DNA from: Amoeboaphelidium protococcarum
Lineage: Eukaryota > Aphelidiomycota > Aphelidea
NCBI GenBank assembly: GCA_023515745.1
Contig: JALECJ010000056.1
Span: 977,409 to 1,041,408 of the forward strand
Reading direction: 5' to 3'
DNA: 64,000 nucleotides
The notes beneath the pieces are model-generated. The model had not been told where the DNA came from. It worked only from the letters and a program-made list of their open reading frames with translations, and ran no database searches. This document shows positions 34,335 through 45,588 of the stretch, piece after piece. Positions within the stretch are counted from its first letter, which is position 1, and every line of letters starts with the position of its first letter. Both the position numbers and the translations under genes were made by a program.

Positions 34335-37300
34335 ATGAACTTAATTTAGAAATTGTTACTGTTTATTGTTATTATTATTAATTTATTACAAAGCTCTGTT
34401 TATTCATAGAGTGTATGTGCGGAAATACCATCCAATGTTGATGAGCGGTGTCAGCATGTTAGAGACTATTGTCAGGATGAACTGCCTGGTCAATTCGATT
34501 ACTATGAGTTAATTTATTGTCAACAACCATATGCACCTGGTCTCTCTGGATTTATTCTGTTTATTTGGCTACTACTTCTATTTGTATTCATATCCACTGC
34601 TGCATCCGAGTACTTTAGTCCCAATGTCGCAAGTATTACTGAAATTCTGCGCATATCTCCAGATGTGGCAGGTGTGACTCTGGTCGCGTTAGGAAATGCT
34701 TCCAATGACATTATGGGCAATTTGATTTCATTCAGTCGACCGGAAACTACTCAACTGGCTCTGGGTGGAATTGTCGGTGCTGGACTCTTTCTCAACTGTA
34801 TCGTAGTGGGAACCATTGCGGTGATGGAGTAGAATCCTATTAAATTGGCGCGGAAGGCCGTGTTGAGGGATGAGAGTGCGTATTTGATTGGTCTTATCTG
34901 CTTCACTGTTATGGTATCCTTGTAGATTATATACTGGTACGAAGGATTGATTTTGATTTTGTTTTATATTGTGTATGCAGTTATTATCGTGATTACATCA
35001 AATAAGAAGCTTCGGTTACATATTTAGACGTAATCTATGCTGATGTTTGGTAAGATTAAAAATTTCCAGTTTACAAGATAGAGATAGAGGAGTAAAATTG
35101 ATGGTAGTGATGACCATGACCTCAATAGATTCTCCTCCTCATCAGCACTAGCATCGAGGGCTAATTATTAGCAGTAGGGGATGGGGAACCCCGTTATCAA
35201 GATTGACAGTGTCGACAATTTGGAGTAGTATGACGATTAAGACAATAATGGGTACCTATAGGAAGATGATTAATATGCTTCAGGGAATTAGAGTGAGGAT
35301 ATTGTGGAAATTCATTTAGAAGATTTGAGTTCTAAGCCATCATCGCCAGTATATGAGGGATAGTATGAAGTTACAAATAGTGTCAGCAGGTCATTGAATC
35401 CACCTATGGAGAGACATTAGAGATCTCTTTCTAATCCGCAGTCGTTAGCTTAGATGTAAAGAGATTTTATTATTGACGAGAATCTTCTGGCGCCCGGCTC
35501 AGCTCTTACTTTGCCTTTGGGAAGAACAGTGTCTGATGATCCTCATAGTAGGATCCATTCGAGAGTTTAGACTACTCTAAATCGTGCTCATCTGCCCGTG
35601 GTATTGAGAGATTATTTGTCGGATGATGATGAAGATGATATTGCAATTGCTGCCAAGTACAGTCCGCCTAATCCATCTTCTCTATCTAGACAATTGCAGT
35701 CTGCATCGAAAGATCTCCATTTGCATCCACCCTCAAGGTATAGTTCTCCAGAACAGGCGGATTTGGAATAACTAAGTCACCAGTAGTCTGAGGATTTATC
35801 CGAAAATATTATCAATCTGCGAATGTTTGAAAGCTTGAGTAGGAACAGAAGAAATTATAGTGTATCAACAGCAGTTGAATTATGGAATGCTTATCGTCAA
35901 GTGCATGGTTAAATGTCAGCTCCATCTGATAGTGCATCGCCGCCATAGATTGAGATTTAATAAGCTGATCCTGCCGTGTTCTCTATGGGACTGACGAGGG
36001 AGGCAACTCCTGAGTTAGCTGTCCCCCGAATAATAGATGATGGTGGCAAGAAGTCTGCATCTGGCTTATAAAGTCATTTATCACTCGGTAGGGAGCGATC
36101 TAAATCTGCATACTCTTAACAGTCATCGATTGGACACAGGTAGTTTAATATGGATCTGAGTCTGTATAGTAATCTCAAATTGAATGACTATTGCTCTATA
36201 TGTGCCAAATTTACAGCTAACGGCGATACTGATAATCTATTTGATATTCTAAGTGGTGATTAGACTTCGGATGCTGCTGACAAGTAGGAACAGATTTAGA
36301 ATAAGAAAGACTCCCCAAAATAGATTCAATTTCAGATGGTATATCATTTGTTTCCAATCATACCATTGTGGAATTTATACGGTCCGCTGAGTCGAACGCT
36401 GGCTGTACTCAATGTGGTGCCTAATATTGTATTTGGTCTCATTGTCCCTGTAGTTGCTTTAGTTGAAGATGATCCGGTGGAGAGTGTCATATTATCTGTA
36501 GACAGGCCACTATCTAGGCGGTCCAATTCTATTAATAGAAATGGTGACTTTCACAAAGCCCTTGGAAGTGGAAGCAATAAATAATCTAGTCAAATTATGC
36601 CTCATCTGCGACGAAATGTGAGCACTTCAGGATAATCTTCAGAGACTGAAAAGTCTTTAGATCGACGAGATGTTGATGCTTATATTCACATTGGATCGCG
36701 GTATGATCCTCGCTATCTTCAAAGTGTCTGTGAGTATGGGAAGCTTGCCTGGATGCCTTGGAAGCATCGATGGCTGTCTATTTTCCAAGTGTTTATTGCG
36801 CCGTTATTTGTTGCATTTGCATTAAACAGACATCGCGACACTCTATTTATTGTATAATCCTACCAGGTCCAAGCTTGGCTACTCTGTATTGTTATTGGCA
36901 TTTTGTTGGCGTCCATCCTTACATGGTTGTCGAGAAGTGGCTTTAGAATGGTGCGGGTGCCACTCAAGCCGTACGTGAATAAGATGTCAGTCTGTTCAGC
37001 GTCACAATGTCATTACTGTAGACCTTTGAGGAAACGTACGATCAAGTAGAGGGTGAGCGATTGGTTCAATCCTCAACTGTTCCGATACCGAGAATACTAC
37101 CCTTATATGGCATTTGTGGGATTTGTTTCAGGACTAATGTGGATCTACCTTCTTAGCGCCGAGATTGTATCCGTATTAAAGATCCTCGGTAAGCTGATGG
37201 GTGTTAGTGAAGGCATACTGGGTGTTACTGTGTTTGCATTTGGCAATTGTGTTGGCGACTTTGCAACTGATGTCATGATTGCGCGATTATTCTATCCTTA

Positions 37301-37589
37301 AATGGCCATAGGAGCTGCGTGGGGATCACCGATTGTGAATGTATATATTACAGTTGGTCTCGCTGCTACAGTGGTTGCCAATGCATCTTGGCAGCGACCT
37401 CTTGAAGTCAGAATGTCGCCTGTTATATTGGCAAGTCTCGTCGGTCTCCTCGTGGTGGTTGTTTGTAACTTCTTGGTCCTTGGATGGCGTCTCAAGTTCC
37501 ATCTCACAAAGCAGTACGGTTACTTTTTGATTATATGGTGGTGTCTAGTAGTGACTGTATGCGCCATTCTTGAAGGCCTGAATATTTGA
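34335..37589 (+). CDS. Cation/Ca2+ exchanger, NCLX-like, with long central loop
   Basis: 1084 residues, ATG 34335, TGA 37587. Signal-type N-terminus, a short extracellular Cys-rich segment (CAEIPSNVDERCQHVRDYC, as in NCLX), then two membrane bundles. Alpha-1 repeat: VAGVTLVALGNASNDIMGNL. Alpha-2 repeat: GVTVFAFGNCVGDFATDVM. These are the ion-binding G-N-x-x-x-D pairs of the CaCA superfamily, NCLX/CCX branch. Between bundles lies a cytosolic loop of about 440 residues, rich in Ser, Gln, Asp, far longer than in animal NCLX; similar long loops occur in fungal homologues. It probably exchanges Ca2+ for Na+ or H+ in an internal membrane (mitochondrion, vacuole or ER). No intron seen. Confidence 0.88.
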
Positions 37590-38087
37590 TTAGCTGTGAG
37601 TTAGATTGTGTGGATGACTGTGATGATTAGATCTAATTTATTGAAACTACAAGGTAAGGCGAGCCTTCAGTACATGCGGAATCAAAGACCAACAGTACAA
37701 TACTCTAATTGGCATTACAATTTAGTGATTCATCCATTGATTTAATAGCATAGATTAGTACATCTGTTACAATGATTGCTATAAAAGGTGTCTCAATAAT
37801 CATGATGATTTTGTAACTTTACTTAGTCACAATACCCCAAATCTTATCAGCGTATGTTTTAAATACGCTTGGCACATGCGTTCAAAGCAATGAAATTACT
37901 AATGTCGCATTAATCTGCAGTGGTTTCCATAGTAGACATTGAGGATTACTCCACAATTACTGAAAGCAGTTAATTAGAAAGTTGAAATATAGCATGTAAA
38001 GTAAACAATACTGTTGTACAAAGTAAAGAATACTTGCATTCATTATGTAAAATATACTCCCAGTCCTATCTGTCCCTTTGATTGTAA
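37590..38087. other. Convergent intergenic gap
   Basis: AT-rich 3' regions of the exchanger (plus) and the dCTP deaminase (minus). No gene seen. Confidence 0.4.
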
Positions 38088-38798
38088 TCACAACTCTTAA
38101 GCGTTAAAAATGCCATTGTACTTGGCATGTCCATCCATTCTCATAAACACAAATTGGCAAACCCTCGTACCTGGAACAAGTTACAACGGATGCTACATAT
38201 TATGCAAGAGTTTACAAATTCCCTTATGAGAAACAATATACAGTATATAATCTTACATTACTAGCATTGTAAATTTCCAACACTTGCCGGTTATCAATGC
38301 CCGGATTCATGAAGCCAGCCGTAATATGCACAAAGAGGCCGAGACGCGCAAATCTGCTTCGTCCCTCCAAGAGACCGCACAGGGAAGAGCTCAGCGTCAC
38401 TCGTTCCTTTGTTATTCCCAGACACGCCTGTCCAGGAAGGAGAAGGTACGACTCGCCCTCCGCCAGAACAACTTTCTCTGTCAAATCTTTGAAATTAGTG
38501 TCTTCCAGCACTGGGACAACTTTCAGGCCAGCCTTGTAAAATCTAAACTCATTACTCAGAGTCAAATCGATACTACAAACGCCTAATTTGACCATATCCG
38601 ATCAAGTGAAAGTGATGAGAATGTTCCATTGGAGGATGGAATTCGGTACCTTGCACAACCAACCGCGGATGGATCGTAAGGGTGAATGATGATATTTCTA
38701 CAAATAATGCATTCTGTATTGGTATAATAAAAATCTTAATAAATTTCTTACTTGCTTTCAATAGCTTTCAGTATGGCATCCTTGGCTAATACTGCCAT
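38088..38798 (-). CDS. dCTP deaminase (four exons)
   Basis: 171 residues from minus-strand exons 38752-38798, 38650-38697, 38257-38572 and 38088-38192 (516 nt, an exact multiple of three). Introns are 54, 77 and 64 nt; all start GTA and end TGTAG. The joined protein reads as a family member: a short N-terminal helix, HPYDPSAVGCASIDL (family D-P-x-x-V-G-x-A-S-x-D-L), LLLPGQACLGIT, the catalytic-type LLEGRSRFARLGL, AGFMNPGID, and the C-terminal PLQLVPGTRVCQFVF. It deaminates dCTP to dUTP, feeding dTMP synthesis; some relatives also hydrolyse dUTP. This is a bacterial/archaeal-type trimeric enzyme also known in a few fungi. The exon-3-only reading misses both ends. Confidence 0.9.
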
Positions 38799-39161
38799 TT
38801 TTGTTTAAGTTTACGTCTTTTGTTTCAGGTGGGAAAAGGCTCACTCAATCTCGCTCTCAGGCGATTTAATAATAAAGAGAGTTAGTTGCACGTTGACGCG
38901 AGCGTGAGATGATTGAACCGTTCGCTTGGCGTTAAACACGCTTCAAATGCTTTGAAATTTTGATATAATCACGCGTCTGTCGGTAGTTAAGGACTGTTAT
39001 AATTTGTGAAAGCATCCAAACTATCGTCGGGTAAAGTGTATGGACGAAATTCATCTTGATCGCTTTGATGACGTAAACGCGGGCCGTTTTTAATACTATT
39101 GTTACTGACACTCTACAACTCTGTAAGTTGAAATAAAATAACTAAAATAGAATTATAAATA
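38799..39161. promoter_or_regulatory. Divergent promoter, dCTP deaminase and RIB1
   Basis: Between divergent starts. A GC-rich central part (CGCGAGCGTG, CGTTCGCTTGGCG) is flanked by AT-rich DNA. No gene seen. Confidence 0.4.
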
Positions 39162-40163
39162 ATGGTAGACTCTACTAGCGACTTTATATGTCAAGTGAAA
39201 TGCAGGCTCCCATTACACGAATTACATTCACATTTCTTTAATCAGAACCAGGCGTTAAGAGAGGATTAGCGCGGTAATACATTAACTGCTGATGCTTTTA
39301 AGATCTAAAATGATGCAGACTATGATGCTATTGATGATGCTGAGTGTGATATGTACCTTTATTAATACCGAAATTCTAATGGCGGAATAGAAGAACACAT
39401 TGCTGTGGTGTTTCCTCCAAACTAAATCCAGAGTAGATCACTTAATATTGTACATCAAGCGGATGAAAATGATTATCACCGCCGTGTTCGCGGCGCCTCT
39501 TTGACAGTGAGTGTGAATACTTTACAGTAATAGACTCAGTTTGATAATGTCCTCACGCGAATTCACTCGGCGTGTTTTACCGGAGAAGTACTCAATAGCT
39601 GCAGGTGTGATTGTGGGCACTAGCTACATGAAAGTCTTTGCCTTTTGTCATAAAAGGCCTAAACTCCTCGCATACTTCTGTATCTTAATCAGGAAGGTAG
39701 ATCTATTGGATTGATGAACAAAATGAAAGCTTATAATTTATAGGATATGGGACATGACACGGTGGAGGCTAACTAGTTACTCGGTTTTCAGGATGATGAA
39801 CGAGATTACCGTGTTGCCGCCTTAATCTACCAAGATTTAAATGTTACAAGTGTACGTTTGTTGACTAATAATAAACGTAAAGTTGATGCGCTCATAAATT
39901 ACGGCATTCAAGTGTCGGAAAGAGTACCATTTATAGTCTTGCCGTCTCCTGGTGAAGATGAAGTTCCGACCAAGATGTAGTTGGGTGGTGATAGACAGAA
40001 TTAAAAGTCTCATAACTAAGTGGTTCGAGCGAGAAGACGGATGAAGTGGTCGATCGAACTCTAGAGTTATATCAAGACTAAAATTGAAAAACTTGGTCAC
40101 TTGATCTAGCCATTAATCATATCAACTTCAGACGAAAATGTAGATAGTAATAATAACTCATGA
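39162..40163 (+). CDS. RIB1: GTP cyclohydrolase II (riboflavin synthesis)
   Basis: 333 residues, ATG 39162, TGA 40161. It opens the imidazole ring of GTP, the first step of flavin synthesis. Zinc ligands are in CRCDCGHQLHE. Other conserved blocks are RIHSACFTGEVLNS, ILLYLNQEGRSIGLMNKMKAY, GHDTVEAN and DYRVAALIYQDL. LLTNNKRKVDAL and GIQVSERVPF complete the fold. The usual GRGIGL is GRSIGL here. It is a stand-alone enzyme, not fused to DHBP synthase as in plants and many bacteria, which agrees with fungi. The C-terminal 80 residues (charged helix) and the 120-residue N-terminus are longer than in bacteria, as in yeast Rib1. No intron. Confidence 0.93.
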
Positions 40164-40307
40164 TTGTTCACGTTAGTCTTGATGTTTTAAATCCACTCTT
40201 TCTAGTACTGTAGATCGTTTGATCTTGGTCGCTTGCTTGCTTTTTTACGAACTCAAACATAGCTGAAAATTGATCGAAGATTGTAGCAAAGTCTGTAGTG
40301 AAGTATA

Positions 40308-41129
40308 ATGAGTGATTTATCAGATAGTGAGTGTTCTGGCAGCGATTTAGCTTCAGAAATTCATAGTTATAATGAAGGTGAAAAAAATGCTTATGAATAA
40401 CTACAAGACATTCCGTTTGGAGATATACTGCAGGTGAAGTAGAAGGCTGCCTAAATTGAAGGCGGCCATAATGACAATGATGATGATTATCAACCGGAAT
40501 TTAATAAAAGGATAGACAATACAAATTCCATGAATAATAAAAGAAAGCGAGCTAATAAAAATGCACCTATGGAAGTATCATCCAAGTATCCAGTGTCACG
40601 TAAACGGCAGGTGGTGGACGCGTCATTTCTACCAGATCATAAAGCTCGAGATCCGCGATTCGATGCCATTTCCACCGCAACCGTGGATGATAAAGATAAA
40701 CATCGCGAGGAGTTGTTCGCCCGGAGTTCATATTCATTTATTAAAGATTACCAGAAATCTGAAATGGACATGTTGATAAAGTAGATTAAAAAGGAGCGAA
40801 ATCCTGAGGAGAAAGAGCGATTGAATAAAGTCTTGTCCAGACTGAAGTCGCGTCTGGTGGAGGCTGATCGTCGAGAGCGCCAGTAAACTTTGAAACGAGA
40901 ATGGAAGAAGAGTGAAGAGAATCGCGTTGGTGATGGTTAGAAGAAGAAGCAGTTCTATCTGAAGAAGTCTGATATCAAGAAGTTGGAGGTGATTGACCAG
41001 TACAATTAGCTCAAAGCCAAAGGTAATTCCGATAAGATTGTCGATAGAATCATGGAGAAGAAGCGCAAGAAGAACATGTCGAAAGATAAAGCGACAAACA
41101 TTGGTGACTTCAAAAAGAGATATCGGTGA
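40308..41129 (+). CDS. RRP36: rRNA processing protein Rrp36
   Basis: 273 residues, ATG 40308, TGA 41127. An acidic N-terminal third (SDLSDSECSGSDLASE, NDNDDDYQ) is followed by the family core: NKNAPMEVSSKYPVSRKRQV, RDPRFDAIS, YSFIKDYQKSEM, then basic coil (LSRLKSRLVEADRRERQQ) and the C-terminal KKQFYLKKSDIKKLEVIDQY. The short KAPMEMSSKxPVxR motif and RDPRF are diagnostic. Rrp36 acts in early 35S pre-rRNA cleavage in the small-subunit processome, in the nucleolus, alongside Enp2 encoded 6 kb upstream. Slightly shorter than yeast Rrp36 (300). Confidence 0.93.
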
Positions 41130-41402
41130 GTTACTGTATTCCCAATGATCGTGTTCTGAAAAGAATGATTTGATTACAATTCTGAGTTTAGGATGGCGAA
41201 AACCAAGACGGCTTTTGGAATGCACGAATAATTAGACCTGATATCGTGAAATTGTTTTTTATTACGGGAACTATCTTTCGTGGTAACATGAACAAAATTT
41301 GTTTCACGCGGGCGCTCTGTTTGATCTGGAACAGCCGTCTTTTCAGTTTCTCGCTTGAGATAAGATTGATTCAATTCGTGCACAATTAGAATTTTTATAC
41401 AA

Positions 41403-41778
41403 ATGTCAACTAATCGTTCAGTGATACTTTTGCTTTTACTTGGAGGAGTAGCTATTGCCACTAATCCGGATGAAAGATCATTCTAAAAGTATGTCGAAAC
41501 TGATCTTAAGGAATAAGGAGCCACTTGGATTGAGTAGCAGGTGGTCTCTAGAGCCTCATCATTGATTTACCGCAGAAAGGTAAGATATCTTTTGAAGAAC
41601 TTGTTTATCAATATGAAGTATAAGTTTCTTCCTAATTGAGATAATATTGTAGGATTTCAAATTCTTCAGCCTGGTCAAAGTTGATGCTGATGAGATTTAC
41701 TACGTTGGTTGTTTCAGCCACTGGTTCGCTATTCCCTCTTGGGCTTTGATCAAAAGGATTATGGATGCATAAAGATGA
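41403..41778 (+). CDS. Small secreted or membrane protein, 100 aa, one intron
   Basis: Exons 41403-41579 and 41653-41778; the 73-nt intron is GTAAGA...TGTAG and falls between codons. A signal-type hydrophobic N-terminus (SVILLLLLGGVAIA) is followed by NPDERSFQKYVETDLKEQGATWIEQQ, then, across the junction, DFKFFSLVKVD...YYVGCFSHWFAIPSW. The N-P-x-E...F-F-S-L...Y-x-G-x-F-x-x-W-F pattern recalls the DUF4359-type small proteins of fungi and bacteria, whose function is unknown. Convergent with SEH1; only 48 bp separate the two stop codons. Confidence 0.6.
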
Positions 41779-41826
41779 AATATTGAATTTATATTTTTGT
41801 AGACATACGGCGAAAATGAATTGTAT

Positions 41827-42921
41827 TCACATTTACTAATCCTCTTCATCTGGAATAATTTCCTAATAATCATCTCCCGATCTGCGCCAGACTTTGACCA
41901 GACCGTCGTCAGCTGTTGAGGCAAGCATAGATCCTGAAAAATTCCAAACGAGACGCCATACAGGCTCGTCTTGATGTGACAATGATGTTTGTAGTTGAAC
42001 GCTATACAACGCGGAATTGATCAATGGTTGCGACTACTACTAATATGCGGAAGTGTAACTCACCATATACACTCGAATATATCCATCTTTGCAAGTGGTA
42101 GCGATTATCTCATACGGCCGTCCTACTTAAGGACTCCAAGCAACATCATAGATAGTATCTTAATGTCCATAAAGAGTTTCCGTTTAACTATTATGCGTCC
42201 ATTTCTTAGAGTCATCATCGTAATGGTATATCCTAGCAACTTGCTCTTTACCGCAAGCCACCACCAGAGATGGAGGTAGATACTTGTTGTGACACCAACT
42301 TAAAGAATACAAAACACCAGATTCCTTAACGCTACTACTACTGCCTGGTTGCTGAATAGAACTACTCGCACCTGTGCATTCAAATTCGTCAGTCAAAGTC
42401 CAATGAGCCAAGTTTATGACATCCATAGCCTCATAAATGCGTATGACTCCCTCAGCCGAGACGGTCGCTAATTTCAGTCCGAGAAATCGCGGCGAGAACT
42501 ATATGCTGTGCACAGTACCACGACTATCTACTAGCCGCGCCTTTTCTATCCAGCGACCAGACTTTTGAATTTAATTTAGACTGCGACTTGATAATGCTAC
42601 AGGTACAGGCGCTGGATTATTGACATATGCGTCTGGCTATTCCTCCCAGATACGAACACTGCGATCAGATGACGCGGAAGCCACCACTTGTCCATACTCT
42701 GGATGTGCCCAGTCCACCTTCAAAACGGACGCGTCGTGAGCCTTCCACGTATCGCTCAACTCCCACTTGTAACCTCCGTCTTAACCGTGGACTTTCACCT
42801 TATCCCATACTTTTAATCGTTGATCAGACGAGCAAGTAACCATTCGCTTCCCATAATAACTAACCGCTATATCGTGCACCAGATCTTGATGCTAATGTTT
42901 AAATTCGGCTATAGAGTTCAT
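41827..42921 (-). CDS. SEH1: Nucleoporin Seh1
   Basis: 364 residues, ATG 42921, TGA 41827. WD40 propeller with the Seh1 signature order: [86 protein letters not shown], then [19 protein letters not shown] and [21 protein letters not shown]. Seh1 is part of the Y-complex of the nuclear pore and of the SEA/GATOR2 complex at the vacuole or lysosome. Poly-Ser/Gln inserts ([16 protein letters not shown]) lie in loops between blades; several Q are TAG. Length is near that of yeast Seh1 (349). Confidence 0.93.
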
Positions 42922-43043
42922 ATTTTATGGTTTTCACAACAAAGTGTAATGCCAATTGAGATTTTGATTTGCAAAGTATGAAAGTAAATGTAAGAGAAAA
43001 ATATTTAATCAAGATGATCGGATATCAATTCAATCATTCAAAA

Positions 43044-45167
43044 TCACTCTTAAGAGGGAAGCACACGGGACTTTAAACGGTCCAGTAGACTGCTATTATT
43101 CTATTCAGCAGGTTGTTAACCAGAACTTTAATGATTAAAGGTTGATTCAAAATCATCATATGACATGTTCAGCCCATTGCCTCTAAAAGTAAAGCCAAGG
43201 AAGGACTTTGTCACGGCACCTTTAATAGCTCTATCTCGCGTAAATATGTCTTCAATATTACCAGATTATTAACTATCTTACTTCTTGTGAAGGTCTTTGT
43301 AAATCTGCATCGCCTTGGGATCATTAAAGTCATCAAAGTAAGATCTATCAAATTCAGAATTTAACTTGGGTACAAAAGGAGGTTGAATAGAGCAGTTCTT
43401 GCTCTTGATGTTCTACCAAAAGCATCCGGATTAACCTGCTTGAATTACAGGTTTCCGAAAGTGTTTACGATCTTGAGCTGATACAACGCGACTTGACTCT
43501 TGCAATTTTATATTAATCGACGAGAACCACGGATGCTGCGACAGCTGATCAATAGATTAGAGACGTCTACTATGAAAGGTGATCAATGATGTGATCAGAT
43601 CCCAAGCTTCATCAGACAGATTAAACTCCGCGTCCTCACCTTCAGGATCATAGTAAGGACGGTCAAGAGTTGACTGCCAATTGTAGAGATTTAGCCAAAC
43701 TTCTTCTATGGTTGGTGCAGCGAACGGAGGATATCCAGATAAGAACTCAAATATCATACAACCGAGAGACCAATAATCAACGGAGAAATCATAGCCTTGT
43801 GCAAATGTTGATTACGTTGGTGAAGTGTTATTCTAAGAGTGTGCAACAACTTCTGGTGCCATATAATCAGGACTGCCGACAAGAGTAAATGCTCTTCCGG
43901 TAGCTGTCTAAAACTACCTGTCATGCAGTCTTTTAGTCGCGAAAGCGCGCTTCTAATAGCTGCTGTACTTGATAATGTTAGCATCATTCAGCGCCTCCAG
44001 CTTCACCTTCATGCTCTCATATCCCATCCGAACTCTCAGTGGACCACTGCATAAACCAAAATCTGTCAACTTCAAGTGTCCTTATGCATCAACTAAAAAA
44101 TTTTCCGGCTTCAAATCTCTATGAATGTATCCAATCTGATGTAAAGCATCAATAGCTAAAGCCATTTCAATCGCGTAAAAAGCAGCAACTTCCTCAAGCA
44201 AAATACCTCTCGTGTTCAATAATGTCCTCAAATCTCCACCAGGTACGTACTCCATAGCAAAATATACACTCTAAGAATCTTGAAATGCACAATACATCTG
44301 TACAAGCCACTAGGATTTACTACTTTAAGACAGCACGTCTCTCTCACTTTAAATGTGATCCGACTCGCCCATTTTGTTCAACAACTCCTTCGACATGGCT
44401 TTAAGTGCCACCACTTTTTATGAAGATTACTAATCCTGACTGATACCTTGCATTTGCAATTATGCCAGATATACTCGACCATAGCCACCTTGACCAATCT
44501 GGGAGAGTATTTTAAAAGACTGATTACGAGGTCTCTACCTTCTCAAGCGCATGAACTGCGTCTCCTTCTACGTGTAAATCTTCCACTATTTTTGATACTC
44601 TACAGAATCCCAATGATTAGATCTGGCATCCTCCTTGAAATCGCTCAATCGCTGCTTACGGTCATGCAAATAACTAAGCAGATTATAGTAGTAATCAATA
44701 AAATACTTATCAGCAACGGCACATTTGCGCGCAGTCTCGGGAGCACAAGTCAGTCTTCCAATTTTTTACTATGTGTATTAACTTTGACTACCTGGTTCAT
44801 TAATGGACGATGACGCTAGTTGAGATACCACAGTATTTGGCTCTTAAACACGAGTTCCTGCCTTTTTCTACTAAGTGGACGAGTGAGCAAAGGATTGTTC
44901 AGTCTCGGCGTGGATAGTGATTAACCTTGCAGACTCGGTCACAACATCCCACTGCTCCTTCGGTTCGTATTAGATATCACTTCCTGTATGCAAAGAGAGG
45001 GACACCAAATCAGACTACAATTAATCCGTAGGCAATCTCAGCATATCGCTTTAATATAAATCTGATGAAGAGGACTATTTTTGTTTTGTGGAAGGGACAT
45101 CCGGCAGTAGCTTTTCATACTAAGCAATGATTTGATCTATAGAGGTGACAGTTTCAGTGCGCTGCAT
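43044..45167 (-). CDS. DBF2/SID2-like: NDR/LATS kinase of the Dbf2/Sid2 type
   Basis: 707 residues, ATG 45167, TGA 43044. AGC-family Ser/Thr kinase. The MOB-binding region precedes the kinase (KYFIDYYYNLLSYLHDRKQR). The kinase domain starts FKILSQIGQGGYGRVYLA, with VALKAMSKELL, YFAMEYVPGGDLRTLL, YIHRDLKPENFLVD, DFGLCSG. The NDR-type insert before the activation segment is present, then FTLVGSPDYMAPEVV. The C-tail hydrophobic motif is FLGFTFRG. The glycine loop and EYVPGGD wording are those of Dbf2/Sid2 rather than Cbk1/Orb6. In yeasts this kinase with Mob1 drives mitotic exit and cytokinesis. The N-terminal 200 residues are Ser/Gln-rich, and a later Met could be the start. Confidence 0.9.
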
Positions 45168-45588
45168 TGTTGATTAGGATATAAATTCTAAGTTGTTTGA
45201 GCTTATTACAGCGGATGTCAATGTTGGACCAGAATAAAAATTGATTCAGAGCTATGAGAATACTGTTCTGTACTCTTTTAATAAGATGATGCAACATATG
45301 TTTGATCACTCCCCACAAGATTGGTCGGTATCCACGACGTTAAATCTATGCGAGAACTGTTTGTTTCAAATCTCTTCACTGATCTACTGTACTGTTACAG
45401 CCTTGCGTGATTTTTACTATCAACACTTCAACACTTGTAGCAAAGATGGTCCCGGTGGAATACGACCAATATTCGTTCAAAAGAATTGCAAAATTTCTTT
45501 AATATACAAGCAATATTCATTCATTCATTTCATATTTCATACTCCATAATAATATCAGCAAGCAAAGCAATATCTATGCAAAGTTGGA
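45168..45588. other. Gap with an unassigned open frame
   Basis: Upstream of the kinase and downstream of the F-box-like gene. On the plus strand a frame lacks TGA from about 45136 onward and reads like protein between 45190 and 45480 (HSPQDWSVSTTLNLCENC, SSLIYCTVTALRDFYYQH), but no ATG opens it properly. It could be an exon of an overlooked small gene. Confidence 0.3.
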
